This document shows positions 16,180 through 25,233 of a DNA stretch of 64,000 nucleotides, piece after piece; position 1 is the stretch's first letter, and every line of letters begins with the position of its first letter. The DNA is taken from positions 1 to 64,000 of the forward strand of contig JOFO01000025.1 in assembly GCA_000721275.1 (NCBI GenBank). Reading direction: 5' to 3'. Position numbers and translations under genes: made by a program. The notes below the pieces were generated by a model, which saw nothing but the letters and a program-made list of their open reading frames with translations, did not search any database and was not told the DNA's origin. The stretch is from Microtetraspora glauca (GTDB lineage: Bacteria; Actinomycetota; Actinomycetes; Streptomycetales; Streptomycetaceae).

Positions 16180-16665
16180 TCAGGTGCCGGCCGTCGCGGC
16201 CCGTGCGATCCGCGCCAGCGTGGTGCGCATACCGGCGCGGTTGAGGGCCACCCGGCGGGCCGGGCCCGAGCCGGCGAAGACCGTACCCAGGAGTTCGGCG
16301 GCCCGGCCGCGCGGCCCGCCGGTCCGCAGGTCCTGCCAGAACTCGGTGACCCGCGTGCCCGCCCCCTCCGGCTCGAACCGGTAGCCCCAGCGCGCGATCG
16401 GCAGCCCGAACGCGCTGACGTCGAAGACGAACTCGCTGTCCGTCCGGGCCCGGACCACCCGCCCGACGGTCGGCCACAGGAAGGGCCCGCGCCGGTTGAA
16501 CCCGACGAAGCGGGAGCCCGCGCGCGCCGGAGGCCGCAGCACCCACACCGCCCGGCACTCCGGGCTCCAGCGACCCATGCCGCGCAGGTCCGCCACCAGC
16601 CCGTAGACGACCACGGGCGGCGCGTCGACCACCACGCTCTCCTCCAGGCTCCACAGCCGGTCCAT
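16180..16665 (-). CDS. SRPBCC family protein (polyketide cyclase/dehydrase type)
   Basis: The 161-residue product has the START/SRPBCC helix-grip fold pattern: VVVDAPPVVVYGLVADLRGM, WSPECRAVW, GSRFVGFNRRG, TDSEFVFDV and WGYRFEPEGAGTRVTEFWQD. These bind hydrophobic ligands in a deep cavity; the ligand is unknown here. The start at 16665 gives the usual family length. It is divergent from the HAD gene with about 107 bases between, which must hold both promoters. Confidence 0.85.
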   Translation of the reverse strand: MDRLWSLEESVVVDAPPVVVYGLVADLRGMGRWSPECRAVWVLRPPARAGSRFVGFNRRGPFLWPTVGRVVRARTDSEFVFDVSAFGLPIARWGYRFEPEGAGTRVTEFWQDLRTGGPRGRAAELLGTVFAGSGPARRVALNRAGMRTTLARIARAATAGT

Positions 16666-16772
16666 GGCCCGCTCCCCTCGCCCCGCACTTCCTACTCGCG
16701 GGTACGTTAGTGGGTGCGGCGGCCGCCTGTCGCCCGCGGGAACAACGCCCGCCGTCACGAACGGAGATGCCC

Positions 16773-17396
16773 ATGACCGACACCTGCGTCCTGCTCGACA
16801 TCGGCGGCGTGCTGGAGCACACCCCGGACACGGGGTGGGTCCAACGGTGGGAGGAGCGGCTGGAGTTGCCGCGCGGGACCGTGCACGCCCGGATGGGCGA
16901 CGTCTGGCGCGCCGGCAGCGTCGGCACCATCGGCGAACGGGAGGTGCGCGAACAGGTGGCCGCACGCCTGGGCCTCGACGCCGCCGACGCCGACGCGTTC
17001 ATGGCCGACCTGTGGGAGGAGTACCTCGGCACCCCGAACGAGGAACTGATCGCCTACGTCAGGGGACTGCGCGGACGCTGCCGGCTGGGCATCCTGAGCA
17101 ACAGCTTCGTCGGCGCCCGCGAACGGGAGACGGCGCTGTACCGCTTCGACGAACTCGTCGAGGAGATCGTCTACTCGCACGAGATCGGCGTCGAGAAGCC
17201 CGACCCGCGCGCTTTCGACACCGCCTGCGCCGTGCTCGGCGTACGGCCCGAGGACTGCCTGTTCGTCGACGACGCCGCCCCCAACGTCGAGGCGGCACGC
17301 GCCGCCGGCATGCGGGCCCACCTCTTCGAGGACAACGCCGGGACCATCGCCCGCATCGCCGCCCACCTCGACGCCGGAACCCGCGTCGGGGCCTGA
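16773..17396 (+). CDS. HAD-superfamily hydrolase
   Basis: This 207-residue enzyme has the HAD motifs: LLDIGGVLE (nucleophile Asp9; the second Asp is replaced by Gly11, as in many DIGGVL members), motif II in LGILSN, Lys in EKPDPRAF, and motif IV in CLFVDDAAPNVEAARAAG. It probably dephosphorylates a small metabolite. GGAG precedes the ATG at 16773. Downstream CTCAGG/CCTGAG repeats overlap its stop and may end transcription. Confidence 0.88.
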   Translation: MTDTCVLLDIGGVLEHTPDTGWVQRWEERLELPRGTVHARMGDVWRAGSVGTIGEREVREQVAARLGLDAADADAFMADLWEEYLGTPNEELIAYVRGLRGRCRLGILSNSFVGARERETALYRFDELVEEIVYSHEIGVEKPDPRAFDTACAVLGVRPEDCLFVDDAAPNVEAARAAGMRAHLFEDNAGTIARIAAHLDAGTRVGA

Positions 17397-17416
17397 GCCC
17401 TCAGGCTGGGCCTGAG
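17391..17416. terminator. Overlapping CCTGAG/CTCAGG inverted repeats
   Basis: GCCTGAG-CC-CTCAGGC (17391-17406) and CTCAGG-CTGGG-CCTGAG (17400-17416) share an arm and so form alternative hairpins. More CTCAGG copies follow to about 17460. The first hairpin includes the HAD gene's stop codon. The region lies between convergent genes. Confidence 0.5.
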
Positions 17417-17547
17417 CATGCGTGTCAGGCCTGCGACTTCAGGGCGGGCCTCAGCCTCAGGGCGGGCGCCACCGACGGCACCTGCGGCGAGATCCGGGGT
17501 ACGCCCCGCGCGGAGCCGATGCGCCACGATCCCGCCCCGGCGGAACT

Positions 17548-19272
17548 TCAGTCGATGCGGATGGCCAGCATGCAGGCGTCGTCTTCGTGGCCCTTCTGCT
17601 GCTCCGGGTCGGCGAGGATCGCGTCGATGAGGGCCCGGGGTGCCGTGTCGGGGATGCTGGTCACGAGGTCGGCGAGGCGTTCGATGCCCGTGGTGACGTC
17701 CTCGCCCCGGCGCTCCACGATGCCGTCCGTGTAGAGCAGCAGCAGGTCGCCGGGGCGCAGCCGCGTCGTGGTCGTCTGGTACGAGTACCCCGGCAGGGCG
17801 CCGAGCAGCGGGCCGCGGTCGTCCGTGCGGAGGGGCTGGGCCCGGCCGTCGCGGAGGAGCAGCGGCGCCGGGTGCCCGGCGTCGGCCCAGTGCAGTTGGT
17901 GGTCGGCGTCGATGTGGCCGGTCACCATGGTGGCGGTCTGCTCCGCCGGGTCGCTGCACACCAGCTCGTTGAGCCAGGTCGTGATCTCGCCCGCCGCCGC
18001 CCCCGTCTGGGCGAGGCCCGCCAGGGCGTGGCGCTGCTGCGCCATGCGGGCGACCGCCTCCAGACCGTGGCCGGCGGCGTCGCCGATGGCGATGAGGACC
18101 CGCCCGTCGGGCAGGAGCCGGCACTTGTACCAGTCGCCGCCGACGGCCGCGTCCGGTTCGGCGGGCGCGTACGAGGCCGCCACGGTCAGACCGACCGCCG
18201 CCAGCGCCTCCGAGTGCGTCGGCAGCAGCGCCTCCCGCAGGGCGTCGGCCACCCGCCGCTCGGCCTGCGCCTGGCGCCGCAGCCGGTCCGACTCGCGCTC
18301 CGTGTCGGCGAGCCTGCGGCGGCTGCGGATCTGCGGGGTGAGGTCGCGGGCCACGAGGTTCACGGCCCACGGCCGGCCGTCGGTCCCGGCGACCGGCCGC
18401 CCCAGCAGGTCGAGCGTGCGGACCTCGCCGAGCACGAGGAACCGGATCCGCGTCCAGGCGGGCTCCTCCCCGGCGAGCACCGAGGTCAGGAACTCCGCGA
18501 ACGCGGTGAGATCGTCCGGGAGCAGCGCGTCACACAGCTGCTCCAGCGTCCACGGCATCCGGATCTCCGCGTGGAAGATCCGGCTCAGCCCCTCCGACCA
18601 GGTCACCTTCCCCGACAGCAAGTCCCAGTTCCCCCAGCCGAGCGACGCCAGGTACTGCGCGTCGATCGTCAGCAGCTCCGTCTGGCTCTGCACCGGCCGC
18701 CAGGTCGCCAGGACCTGCTCGCCGCAGCGCGCCGCCGAGTACAGCAGCGGGGCGCGGTGCAGCCGTCCCAGACGCTGCTCCGTGTAGTCGACGACCCGCC
18801 CCTCCAGCGGCTTGCCGCCCGCGACCACGTCCGCGAGCCCCGCCAGCAGCCCGCTCGCCGCCGCGCCCGGCCGGGCCTCCAGGAACCGCTGCCCGACCTG
18901 CCGGTCCGGCGCCTCCAGCCACTCGGCCGACCGGATCCGGTTGCCGGCGACGATACGGAAGTCGCGCACCGCCCCGGTCGCGTCCCGGATCGCCTCCAGC
19001 AGCACGGCGGAGGCCGGGATCGCGTCGAGGATCGCGCACGTACCGCTCGCGCCCGGTTCGTGCGTGCTGCACAGGCAGCCGGCGCCGGAATCGCCCCGCA
19101 CCGGCAGGCTCGGCTCCGTCGAAAGTGATCGGACCGACGCCGTCACCTCCTCGCCTGGCACGGGGGCGGCGGGCCGGTCGGCGGCACGGCGGACCGCCGA
19201 CCGCAGGCCGGCCACCTCCTCCGTGAGGAGAGCCTTCAGCTCCTCGACGGTGTCGGGCAGCGGAAATCCCAT
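17548..19272 (-). CDS. PP2C-type SpoIIE phosphatase with PAS-like sensor region
   Basis: The 574-residue protein is a putative regulator of the anti-sigma/anti-anti-sigma partner-switching kind. Residues about 70-310 contain two PAS-like segments (FRIVAGNRIRSAEWLEAPDR; LLSGKVTWSEGLSRIFHAEI). A short coiled coil (about 315-345) leads to a SpoIIE domain with GGDWYKCRLLPDGRVLIAIG, DAAGHGLEAVARMAQQRHAL, LLLLYTDGIVERRGED and the closing EDDACMLAI. The metal-binding Asp residues are all present. RBS GGAGG precedes the ATG at 19272. A second gene at 55144 has the same layout. Confidence 0.9.
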   Translation of the reverse strand: MGFPLPDTVEELKALLTEEVAGLRSAVRRAADRPAAPVPGEEVTASVRSLSTEPSLPVRGDSGAGCLCSTHEPGASGTCAILDAIPASAVLLEAIRDATGAVRDFRIVAGNRIRSAEWLEAPDRQVGQRFLEARPGAAASGLLAGLADVVAGGKPLEGRVVDYTEQRLGRLHRAPLLYSAARCGEQVLATWRPVQSQTELLTIDAQYLASLGWGNWDLLSGKVTWSEGLSRIFHAEIRMPWTLEQLCDALLPDDLTAFAEFLTSVLAGEEPAWTRIRFLVLGEVRTLDLLGRPVAGTDGRPWAVNLVARDLTPQIRSRRRLADTERESDRLRRQAQAERRVADALREALLPTHSEALAAVGLTVAASYAPAEPDAAVGGDWYKCRLLPDGRVLIAIGDAAGHGLEAVARMAQQRHALAGLAQTGAAAGEITTWLNELVCSDPAEQTATMVTGHIDADHQLHWADAGHPAPLLLRDGRAQPLRTDDRGPLLGALPGYSYQTTTTRLRPGDLLLLYTDGIVERRGEDVTTGIERLADLVTSIPDTAPRALIDAILADPEQQKGHEDDACMLAIRID

Positions 19273-19396
19273 GATCGCCTCCCGGGGCCGGCGGGGCGCA
19301 CCACCAGGCCGGCGGCCCCGGCCCTGCCACCACCGACTCCCTCTCCCCGGTCGCCTGCCCACCCCTCCGGCGGGCATGCGCGGCCGGCGGCGGAGG

Positions 19397-21385
19397 TCAC
19401 CCGATGGGCCGACCCGCCAGGTGGTCCTGGAGCTCCTGGTGCCGGAACTGGTAGGCCGCTCCCGCCGTGCGCAGGATCCCCGCCCGGTGGCACGCGTGCA
19501 GGAAGCGGCCGAGCCGCCACGGCAGCACCCCGCGCGCCAGGACGAGGAACACCACGTACCGGAACGACAGCGTCTGGAACACGATCGGGCCGAAGGCCAG
19601 GAGCACCCCGAGCGCCATCAGGAGGCCGCGCGGGCCGGCCCCCGCGTAGCCCAGCAGACCGAAGAAGGCCGCCAGCACGCCGAGGAACAGCACCCAGGTC
19701 ACGGCGTCGGCGCGGACCACGGAACGCGGCCCGTCGCGGCGCTCGTCGGGCGCGATGGCCGTGCCCGTCACGCTGCCGGCCAGCAGCCCGAACGCCACCG
19801 CGCCCGCCATCCACCCGGCCGGCCCGCCCGACGTGGGCAGGAACAGCCCGAGCAGGACGAACGGGCCGGCACCCAGCACGCCCCCCAGCACCAGGCGGCG
19901 CGGCCGGAGCACGAACCGCTCCTCGCCCTCCCACAGATCCGGCTCGAACGCGAACATCAGCCCGAACAGCGGAAAGAAGGCGAAGGCCAGGAGGTCCCAC
20001 GAGGTCAGCGCCGCCCCCACGACCACCGCGAGGGTGGCGGTGGCGGCCCAGCCGAGACAGGCCCACCGGATGGCGCGCTTGGTGCGCCGCGCCCCCACCA
20101 TGGGCCACAAGTCGGGCAGGACGAGGTCCGTCGACGAGAGCGTGCGGCCCTCCGCCCGCCGCCCCTCCCGGTTGGCGTCCAGGTACGAGGCGAGCGCCGC
20201 CAGCCGGCTCCGGGCCGGACCGTCGGGGGCGACCGACCCGTCACCCCGCGCCGCCAGCGCCGCCGGGACGAACAGGTCGAGCAGGTGCCGGTGGAGGGTG
20301 CCCGCGGCGGCGAGCGGGAGGAGGTCGGCGGGGTCACGGCGATAGCCGCCGTCCGCGGTCCGCTCCTGGTAGACGGCCGTCACCAGCGACAGCCGCCAGG
20401 GAGTGCCCAGCACCTCCCGCAACCGGCGCCGCGCCTCCGCCCCAGGGCCCTGCGCGGAGCCGGCCAGCGCGTCGAGGACCGGCCGCCAGCGCCTCAGCCC
20501 CGCCTCCGTGTCGGCGACGCTCGCCCGCAGGAACGCGCCGCTCTGCTCGACGCCGACCGGCGCCAGCCGCACCACCGCCGCGGCCCGCAGATGCGCCTCC
20601 ACTTCGACGAGACGGTCGTAGACGCCGCGCCGGCAGGTGACCACGACGCCGGCCGGCTGCGTCCCGTGCCGCCAGTCGTCGAGCAGGCGCAGCAGACCGG
20701 CCGCCCGGCTGGAGTACGCCGCGGTGCCCGGCGGATCCAGTTCGTCGAGGCCGTCCACGACGGGCAGCACGAGGCGCGCCTCCACCAGCTGTCGCGCCGG
20801 GCCGCGGCCCACGCCGAACACGGTCGCCACGTGCCCGGCCAGCCAGTCCTCCAGGTCCCGGCCCGTCCACGAGGTCGCCGCCAGCCGCAGGGGCACGGGC
20901 TGCCCGGACTGCCGGTCCCGCGCGAGGTCGAGCACCATCGCCAGCGCCGCCAGGGACTTCCCGGTCCCCGCGTCGTCCGTCGCGCCCGCGCCGGTGATCA
21001 CCAGCCGCGGCGGCGACAACCGCGCGTGCAGCGCGGCCAGTTCGCTCAGCCGGCCCTCCGCCGGAGCCCCCTCGACCTGGCCGTGGACCCGCACGGAGTA
21101 CGCGAGGTCGATGCGCGCCCCGGCCCGTCCGTCCAGCCAGCGCACGTACTCGTCCTGCTCCAGCCGCACCACCTCGCCCGCCAGCCGCTCGGCGAGCTGC
21201 TCCGCGTCCAGCGGCGCGACCAGCGCGTACACGAGCCCCGTGACAGCGGCCAGCGCCCCCACGACACTGGCGACGGGATCCGCGACGTCCCACCCGCCCC
21301 GGAACCCCAGCACCAGCAGCCACACCGCGATCGCGCCCGCCCCCGACCACAGCAGACGGCGCCGCACCACTCGCCGCATCCCCAT
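19397..21385 (-). CDS. Membrane-bound NACHT-type STAND ATPase
   Basis: The 662-residue protein starts with two membrane helices (about 8-30 and 36-58), then a NACHT ATPase. Walker A is GAGATDDAGTGKSLAALAMV (about 133-152), Walker B LVLPVVDGLDELDPPG with the NACHT-type small residues, and VVVTCRRGVYD is the sensor. A winged-helix/hydrophobic region follows, then about six membrane helices (470-640) and a C-terminal AYQFRHQELQDHLA. STAND proteins act as signal switches, and some are defence proteins. No nuclease or protease effector is seen, so the membrane segments may themselves be the effector or an anchor. The DUF6247/RelE pair starts 153 bases away on the other strand. Confidence 0.82.
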   Translation of the reverse strand: MGMRRVVRRRLLWSGAGAIAVWLLVLGFRGGWDVADPVASVVGALAAVTGLVYALVAPLDAEQLAERLAGEVVRLEQDEYVRWLDGRAGARIDLAYSVRVHGQVEGAPAEGRLSELAALHARLSPPRLVITGAGATDDAGTGKSLAALAMVLDLARDRQSGQPVPLRLAATSWTGRDLEDWLAGHVATVFGVGRGPARQLVEARLVLPVVDGLDELDPPGTAAYSSRAAGLLRLLDDWRHGTQPAGVVVTCRRGVYDRLVEVEAHLRAAAVVRLAPVGVEQSGAFLRASVADTEAGLRRWRPVLDALAGSAQGPGAEARRRLREVLGTPWRLSLVTAVYQERTADGGYRRDPADLLPLAAAGTLHRHLLDLFVPAALAARGDGSVAPDGPARSRLAALASYLDANREGRRAEGRTLSSTDLVLPDLWPMVGARRTKRAIRWACLGWAATATLAVVVGAALTSWDLLAFAFFPLFGLMFAFEPDLWEGEERFVLRPRRLVLGGVLGAGPFVLLGLFLPTSGGPAGWMAGAVAFGLLAGSVTGTAIAPDERRDGPRSVVRADAVTWVLFLGVLAAFFGLLGYAGAGPRGLLMALGVLLAFGPIVFQTLSFRYVVFLVLARGVLPWRLGRFLHACHRAGILRTAGAAYQFRHQELQDHLAGRPIG

Positions 21386-21537
21386 GACCGGAGATCCTGC
21401 CGAACGGAGGACGGCGCGCGCCACCCCGAGACCCGGGGGAGGGGAGCCGGCGGGACGGTGAATCCCCGCGCGTTCGCGGGAAGTCGGGGCGGGCCCGCGC
21501 GTACAGTGGCGAGACCACGTCCCCGCTGGAGGTGCCG

Positions 21538-21846
21538 ATGAGCGCGGAGCCCGACCACCCCGCCCCGATCCCTCCCCAGGCACCCGCGCCCGGTGCGCCG
21601 GCCGAACTCCTCGCCCGGCTCCGCTCGAGCGACCGAGCGGACCGCTGGGTGGTGGCCTTCGAACGCGACTGGACGGCCGCGCTGGAGGAGTCCCGCCGGA
21701 CGTTCTCCCTCGCCGGGCTGTACGAGGTCGTACGGGACTGGCAGGGCCGGCTCGCCCACGCGTCGGCCGTCGACGCGTTCGTCACCTCCGGCTACGACGA
21801 CAGTGACGCCATCGACATGGCGGAACTGCGGGGCAGGCGCCGGTGA
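21538..21846 (+). CDS. DUF6247 family protein, probable antitoxin
   Basis: The 102-residue protein has a Pro-rich N-terminus and a helical part (DWTAALEESRRTFSLAGLYE; VVRDWQGRLAHAS) typical of DUF6247. In Streptomyces such genes commonly precede a RelE/ParE-like toxin. GGAGG lies five bases before ATG 21538. Its stop overlaps the GTG of the next gene (GTGA), the classic arrangement of a toxin-antitoxin pair. Its last residues are basic (RGRRR). Confidence 0.78.
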   Translation: MSAEPDHPAPIPPQAPAPGAPAELLARLRSSDRADRWVVAFERDWTAALEESRRTFSLAGLYEVVRDWQGRLAHASAVDAFVTSGYDDSDAIDMAELRGRRR

Positions 21847-22127
21847 CCGGCACCGCCCCGTACGCGGTCCGGCTCTCCACGACGGCGGCCAAGGTCCTGG
21901 ACGCCCTGCCCCCGCGCGTCGAGGACACCGTCTGGGACGTCCTCGACGCCGCCGCGGCGGACCCCTGGGGCTTCCGGCGGTGGAACGCCGACGACCCCGA
22001 CGGCCAGGACGTCCGCTACGCCTCCGTCGGCCCGTTGTCCCTCACGTATTGGGTGAACAGGCCCCTGCGCCGCCTGACCGTCCTCAGCATCGTCTGGCTC
22101 GGCCAGGAGCCCGGGAGTCGTGGTTGA
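21843..22127 (+). CDS. RelE/ParE-type toxin
   Basis: This 94-residue protein has the RelE fold pattern: YAVRLSTTAAKVLDALPPRV, VWDVLDAAAADPWGFRR, VRYASVGPLSLTYWVNRPLR and RLTVLSIVWLG. Family members are ribosome-dependent mRNA interferases or gyrase inhibitors, and the usual C-terminal basic residues are partly present (NRPLRRLTV). It overlaps the upstream DUF6247 gene by GTGA, so the pair is co-translated. Activity on RNA versus gyrase cannot be predicted from this. Confidence 0.78.
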   Translation: MTGTAPYAVRLSTTAAKVLDALPPRVEDTVWDVLDAAAADPWGFRRWNADDPDGQDVRYASVGPLSLTYWVNRPLRRLTVLSIVWLGQEPGSRG

Positions 22128-22171
22128 GATGGCCGAGGCCGACCCGGGAGACCACCGCCGGGAAGATCGTC

Positions 22172-22406
22172 GTGAAAACCCGGCTGCGACCTGAAGTCAC
22201 CCCACGCCCTCTGGTCCGACCCCGTCGAGGCCGAAACGCTGAAGGTCCGGCTGGACCATCTGCACCGGGCGAAGATCCGGCTCGCCGACGACGTGCTCGT
22301 GGTCGGCGACCACATCGGGGACAGCACCCGCGCCGAGATCGCCTACGCCCGGTCGCTGGGCAAGCCCGTGCGGTTCACGCATCCCGAAGTCGACCCCGGA
22401 GCCTGA
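22172..22406 (+). pseudogene. 5'-truncated nucleoside 2-deoxyribosyltransferase-like (DUF4406) gene
   Basis: An open frame from just after a TGA near 22172 reads DLKSPHALWSDPVEAETLKV, RLDHLHRAKIRLADDVLVVG, DHIGDSTRAEIAYARSLGKP and VRFTHPEVDPGA, then stops at 22406. This is the C-terminal part of a DUF4406/nucleoside 2-deoxyribosyltransferase-like protein, including the IGDSTRAEIAYARSLGKP active-site region. No start codon with an RBS exists, and the N-terminal half is absent. Confidence 0.65.
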
Positions 22407-22498
22407 GAGTTCCCCCCCGCAGTCCGGCGGGCCGTGCCGGGGAATGATCGTCTAGGGTGTCCGGGATTCCGTCACCGGCCTCCCGGGGGTTCTTCGGC

Positions 22499-23140
22499 AT
22501 GAGCGCGCATCCCGACGTCGCGGCCCTGCTCGACCTCGTGCCGGACGACTTCGCGGGCGGTGAGCGGATCGACTGGGCCGCCGCCGAGGCCGCGCTCGGC
22601 GTGCGGCTGCCCGGCGACTACAAGGCGCTGCTGGACACGTACGGGGTGGGCGACCTCGGGGAGCTCGTCATCCTGCCGCCGCTGCCGAGCGACGTACCGG
22701 GGTGGGGCGCCTGCCACATCGGGGCGCGGACGGCCGGACTGCGGGAACTGTGGGAGGGGAGCGGAGGAGTCCCGGGCGTGACGTCGGGCGCCGACGCCGT
22801 CCTGCCCTGGGGGACCGGTATGAACGCCAACGAGCTGGGCTGGCTCATGAACGACCCCGATCCCGGCCGCTGGCCCGTCATCGCCTGGCGCCGCCACCAC
22901 GACTGGGGCGAGGCGCCGTGGGCGCTGTTCGACTGCACCATGGTCCAGTTCCTCACCCGGATGATGCTGGGCCGATTCGACGACTGCCCGCTCGGTGACG
23001 CGTCGCTCTGGAAGCGGACGGGCACCTTCGTCAGCTGGCGGGAGCAGGAGCGACGGACCGCGGCCGGGCTCGATCCGTTCACGGGCGAGCCCGACCCCTA
23101 CGCCGCCCGGTACCGGGCCGCCGGATCCCGCCGCGTCTGA
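22499..23140 (+). CDS. SMI1/KNR4 family protein
   Basis: The 213-residue protein has the SUKH/SMI1-KNR4 pattern: RIDWAAAEAALGVRLPGDYK, ALLDTYGVGDLGELVILPPL and MNANELGWLMNDPDPGRWPV. In many bacteria such proteins serve as immunity proteins against secreted toxins, but Streptomyces carries numerous stand-alone copies without a toxin. The ATG at 22499 matches the family start. No toxin gene is adjacent. A truncated relative lies at 10159-10500. Confidence 0.85.
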   Translation: MSAHPDVAALLDLVPDDFAGGERIDWAAAEAALGVRLPGDYKALLDTYGVGDLGELVILPPLPSDVPGWGACHIGARTAGLRELWEGSGGVPGVTSGADAVLPWGTGMNANELGWLMNDPDPGRWPVIAWRRHHDWGEAPWALFDCTMVQFLTRMMLGRFDDCPLGDASLWKRTGTFVSWREQERRTAAGLDPFTGEPDPYAARYRAAGSRRV

Positions 23141-23209
23141 TGCCGTGGTCCCGGTCGTGGCCGTGGCCGTGGCTCCTGGCGCCGCGTGGCTCTCGGCTAG
23201 CGTCGGGGC

Positions 23210-24187
23210 ATGACCTCGACCTCCCGTACCGACATCCCCGCCGGTCCCGCCGAGTCCGGCCGCACCGTGACCGTCGCCGTCGTCCAGGCCGCCGCCCCGC
23301 TCTTCGACACGCCCCGCGCCGTGGCCCGGGCCGGCGAGCTCATCCGCGAGGCGCACGCGCGGGGAGCGGCCGTGGTCGTGCTGCCGGAGGCGTTCCTCGG
23401 GGGATACCCGAAGGGGCTGGACTTCGGGATCACCGTCGGCAGCCGCAGCCCGGCCGGGCGCGACCTCTTCCGGCGCTACCACGCCGCCGCCGTCGAGGTC
23501 CCGGGACCGGAGACCGAGGCCCTGGCCGACGTCACCCGGGAACTCGGCGTCCACGCCGTCGTCGGCGCCGTCGAGCGGCGCGGCGGCACCCTCTACTGCG
23601 TCGCGCTCTTCTTCGGCCCCGGCGGCTACCTCGGCCTGCACCGCAAGCTCGTGCCCACCGCCGCCGAACGCTACCTCTGGGGCCAGGGCGACGGCTCCAC
23701 CCTCCCCGTCGTCGACACCGGCACCGCCCGCCTCGGCGCGGCCATCTGCTGGGAGAACTACATGCCGCTGCTGCGCACCACGATGTACGCCAAGGGCGTG
23801 GACCTGTGGTGCGCGCCGACCGTCGACGACCGTGACGCCTGGCAGGCCACGATGCGTCACATCGCCCTGGAGGGACGGTGCTTCGTGCTCAGCGCCTGCC
23901 AGTACCTGCGCCGGGACGCCCTTCCGGACGACCTCCACCCCGTCCAGGGCGACGCGCCCGACACCGTGCTCATCGGCGGCGGCTCCGTCATCGTCTCCCC
24001 GCTCGGCGACGTCCTCGCCGGGCCGCTGCGCGACGGCGAGGGCATCCTGACCGCGGAACTCGACCTCGACGACCTCGCCCGCGCGCGCTTCGACCTCGAC
24101 ATCACCGGCCACTACGCCCGTCCCGACGTCTTCACCCTCCACGTCGACGAGGCGCCCCGCACCACCTGCCGCACCGGCACGACCTGA
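23210..24187 (+). CDS. Nitrilase (carbon-nitrogen hydrolase)
   Basis: The 325-residue enzyme has the complete nitrilase triad: Glu60 (VVLPEAFLGG), Lys146 (LHRKLVPTAAER) and Cys180 (GAAICWENYMPLLR). The CWENYMPLLR context is typical of true nitrilases that convert nitriles to acids, rather than amidases. Length suits the family. It starts at ATG 23210 and is monocistronic or leads into the SDR gene 199 bases on. The substrate, aliphatic or aryl nitrile, cannot be decided. Confidence 0.93.
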   Translation: MTSTSRTDIPAGPAESGRTVTVAVVQAAAPLFDTPRAVARAGELIREAHARGAAVVVLPEAFLGGYPKGLDFGITVGSRSPAGRDLFRRYHAAAVEVPGPETEALADVTRELGVHAVVGAVERRGGTLYCVALFFGPGGYLGLHRKLVPTAAERYLWGQGDGSTLPVVDTGTARLGAAICWENYMPLLRTTMYAKGVDLWCAPTVDDRDAWQATMRHIALEGRCFVLSACQYLRRDALPDDLHPVQGDAPDTVLIGGGSVIVSPLGDVLAGPLRDGEGILTAELDLDDLARARFDLDITGHYARPDVFTLHVDEAPRTTCRTGTT

Positions 24188-24386
24188 CGGACGACGGCCG
24201 CGGCACCGCGACGCGCTCGCGGCCCGCACCGGTCCCCGGCCTGCTCGCTCTTCTGCCGTCCCAAGGCGGGGAGTTGCCCGATCGGGTGAACCGGGGTCCG
24301 GCCGGGATCCGCCTCCGGTACGGTGAGCGGCCGCGGCCGGCCCGGTCGTGGCGACGGCCGGTGCGCGACGAGGTGAACGAGCAGCC

Positions 24387-25211
24387 ATGACCACCACCCC
24401 CTGGCAGGAGCGGTCCGTCGTCGTGACGGGCGGAACCCGCGGCATCGGACGCGGGATCGCCGAACTGTTCGCCCGGCGCGGCGCGGCGGTCGTGCTCACC
24501 GGCCGGGACGAGGCCACCGCCCGCGCGGTCGCCGCCGACATCGGCCGGGCCACCGGCGGGCGCGTCACCGGGCTGGGCCTCGACCTGCGGGACGCGGACG
24601 CCGTCGAGGAGCTGGCGGCCGAGGCCGAACGACGCCACGGCCACCTCGACGTCCTGTGTGCGAACGCCGGCGTCTTCCCCGAGAAGCCGCTGCGCGAGAT
24701 GACCGCCGCCGACATCGACGACGTCCTCGCCGTCAACCTCCGCGGCTCCATCCTCGCGGTCCGCGCCTGTCTCCCCGCGATGGAACGCGCCGGCCGCGGC
24801 CGCGTCGTCCTGACCTCCTCCATCACCGGCCCCACCACGGGCTACACCGGCTGGTCGCACTACGGGGCCAGCAAGGCGGGGCAGCTCGGCTTCCTGCGCG
24901 GCGCCGCCCTCGAACTGGCGCCGCTGGGCATCACGGTCAACGCCGTCCTCCCCGGCAACATCCGCACCGAGGGCCTGACCGCACTGGGCGAGGAGTACGT
25001 GCGCAGGATGACGGCCTCGATCCCGCTGGGCCGGATCGGGGAGACCGCCGACATCGCGCACGCCGTCGCCTTCCTCGCCTCCGACGAGGCGGCGTTCATC
25101 ACCGGCCAGACGCTCACCGTGGACGGAGGCCAGACCGTCCCCGAGTCCCTCGACGCCTTCAGCCCCGCCGGGATCACCGGAACCACCGGAACCCCCGGGG
25201 CGGCCGGATGA
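24387..25211 (+). CDS. Short-chain dehydrogenase/reductase, FabG-like
   Basis: The 274-residue protein is a classical SDR: cofactor motif TGGTRGIG (Gly-rich, residues about 14-21), NAG in CANAGVF, catalytic Ser (TSSITGPTTGYTGWS) and YGASK (Tyr and Lys). The C-terminal ITGQTLTVDGGQTVPES matches FabG-type 3-oxoacyl-ACP reductases, but the physiological substrate is unknown. An extra Thr/Gly-rich tail follows. It ends 22 bases before the frameshifted metallo-hydrolase gene and may be co-transcribed with it. Confidence 0.9.
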   Translation: MTTTPWQERSVVVTGGTRGIGRGIAELFARRGAAVVLTGRDEATARAVAADIGRATGGRVTGLGLDLRDADAVEELAAEAERRHGHLDVLCANAGVFPEKPLREMTAADIDDVLAVNLRGSILAVRACLPAMERAGRGRVVLTSSITGPTTGYTGWSHYGASKAGQLGFLRGAALELAPLGITVNAVLPGNIRTEGLTALGEEYVRRMTASIPLGRIGETADIAHAVAFLASDEAAFITGQTLTVDGGQTVPESLDAFSPAGITGTTGTPGAAG

Positions 25212-25233
25212 CGAGCGTGGCAGGATCCCCGGC

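Noticed and set aside
18812..21541. Long plus-strand open frame opposite the NACHT and SpoIIE genes
   Set aside because: Repetitive Arg/Gln/His/Pro composition; the minus strand encodes both proteins with good motifs.
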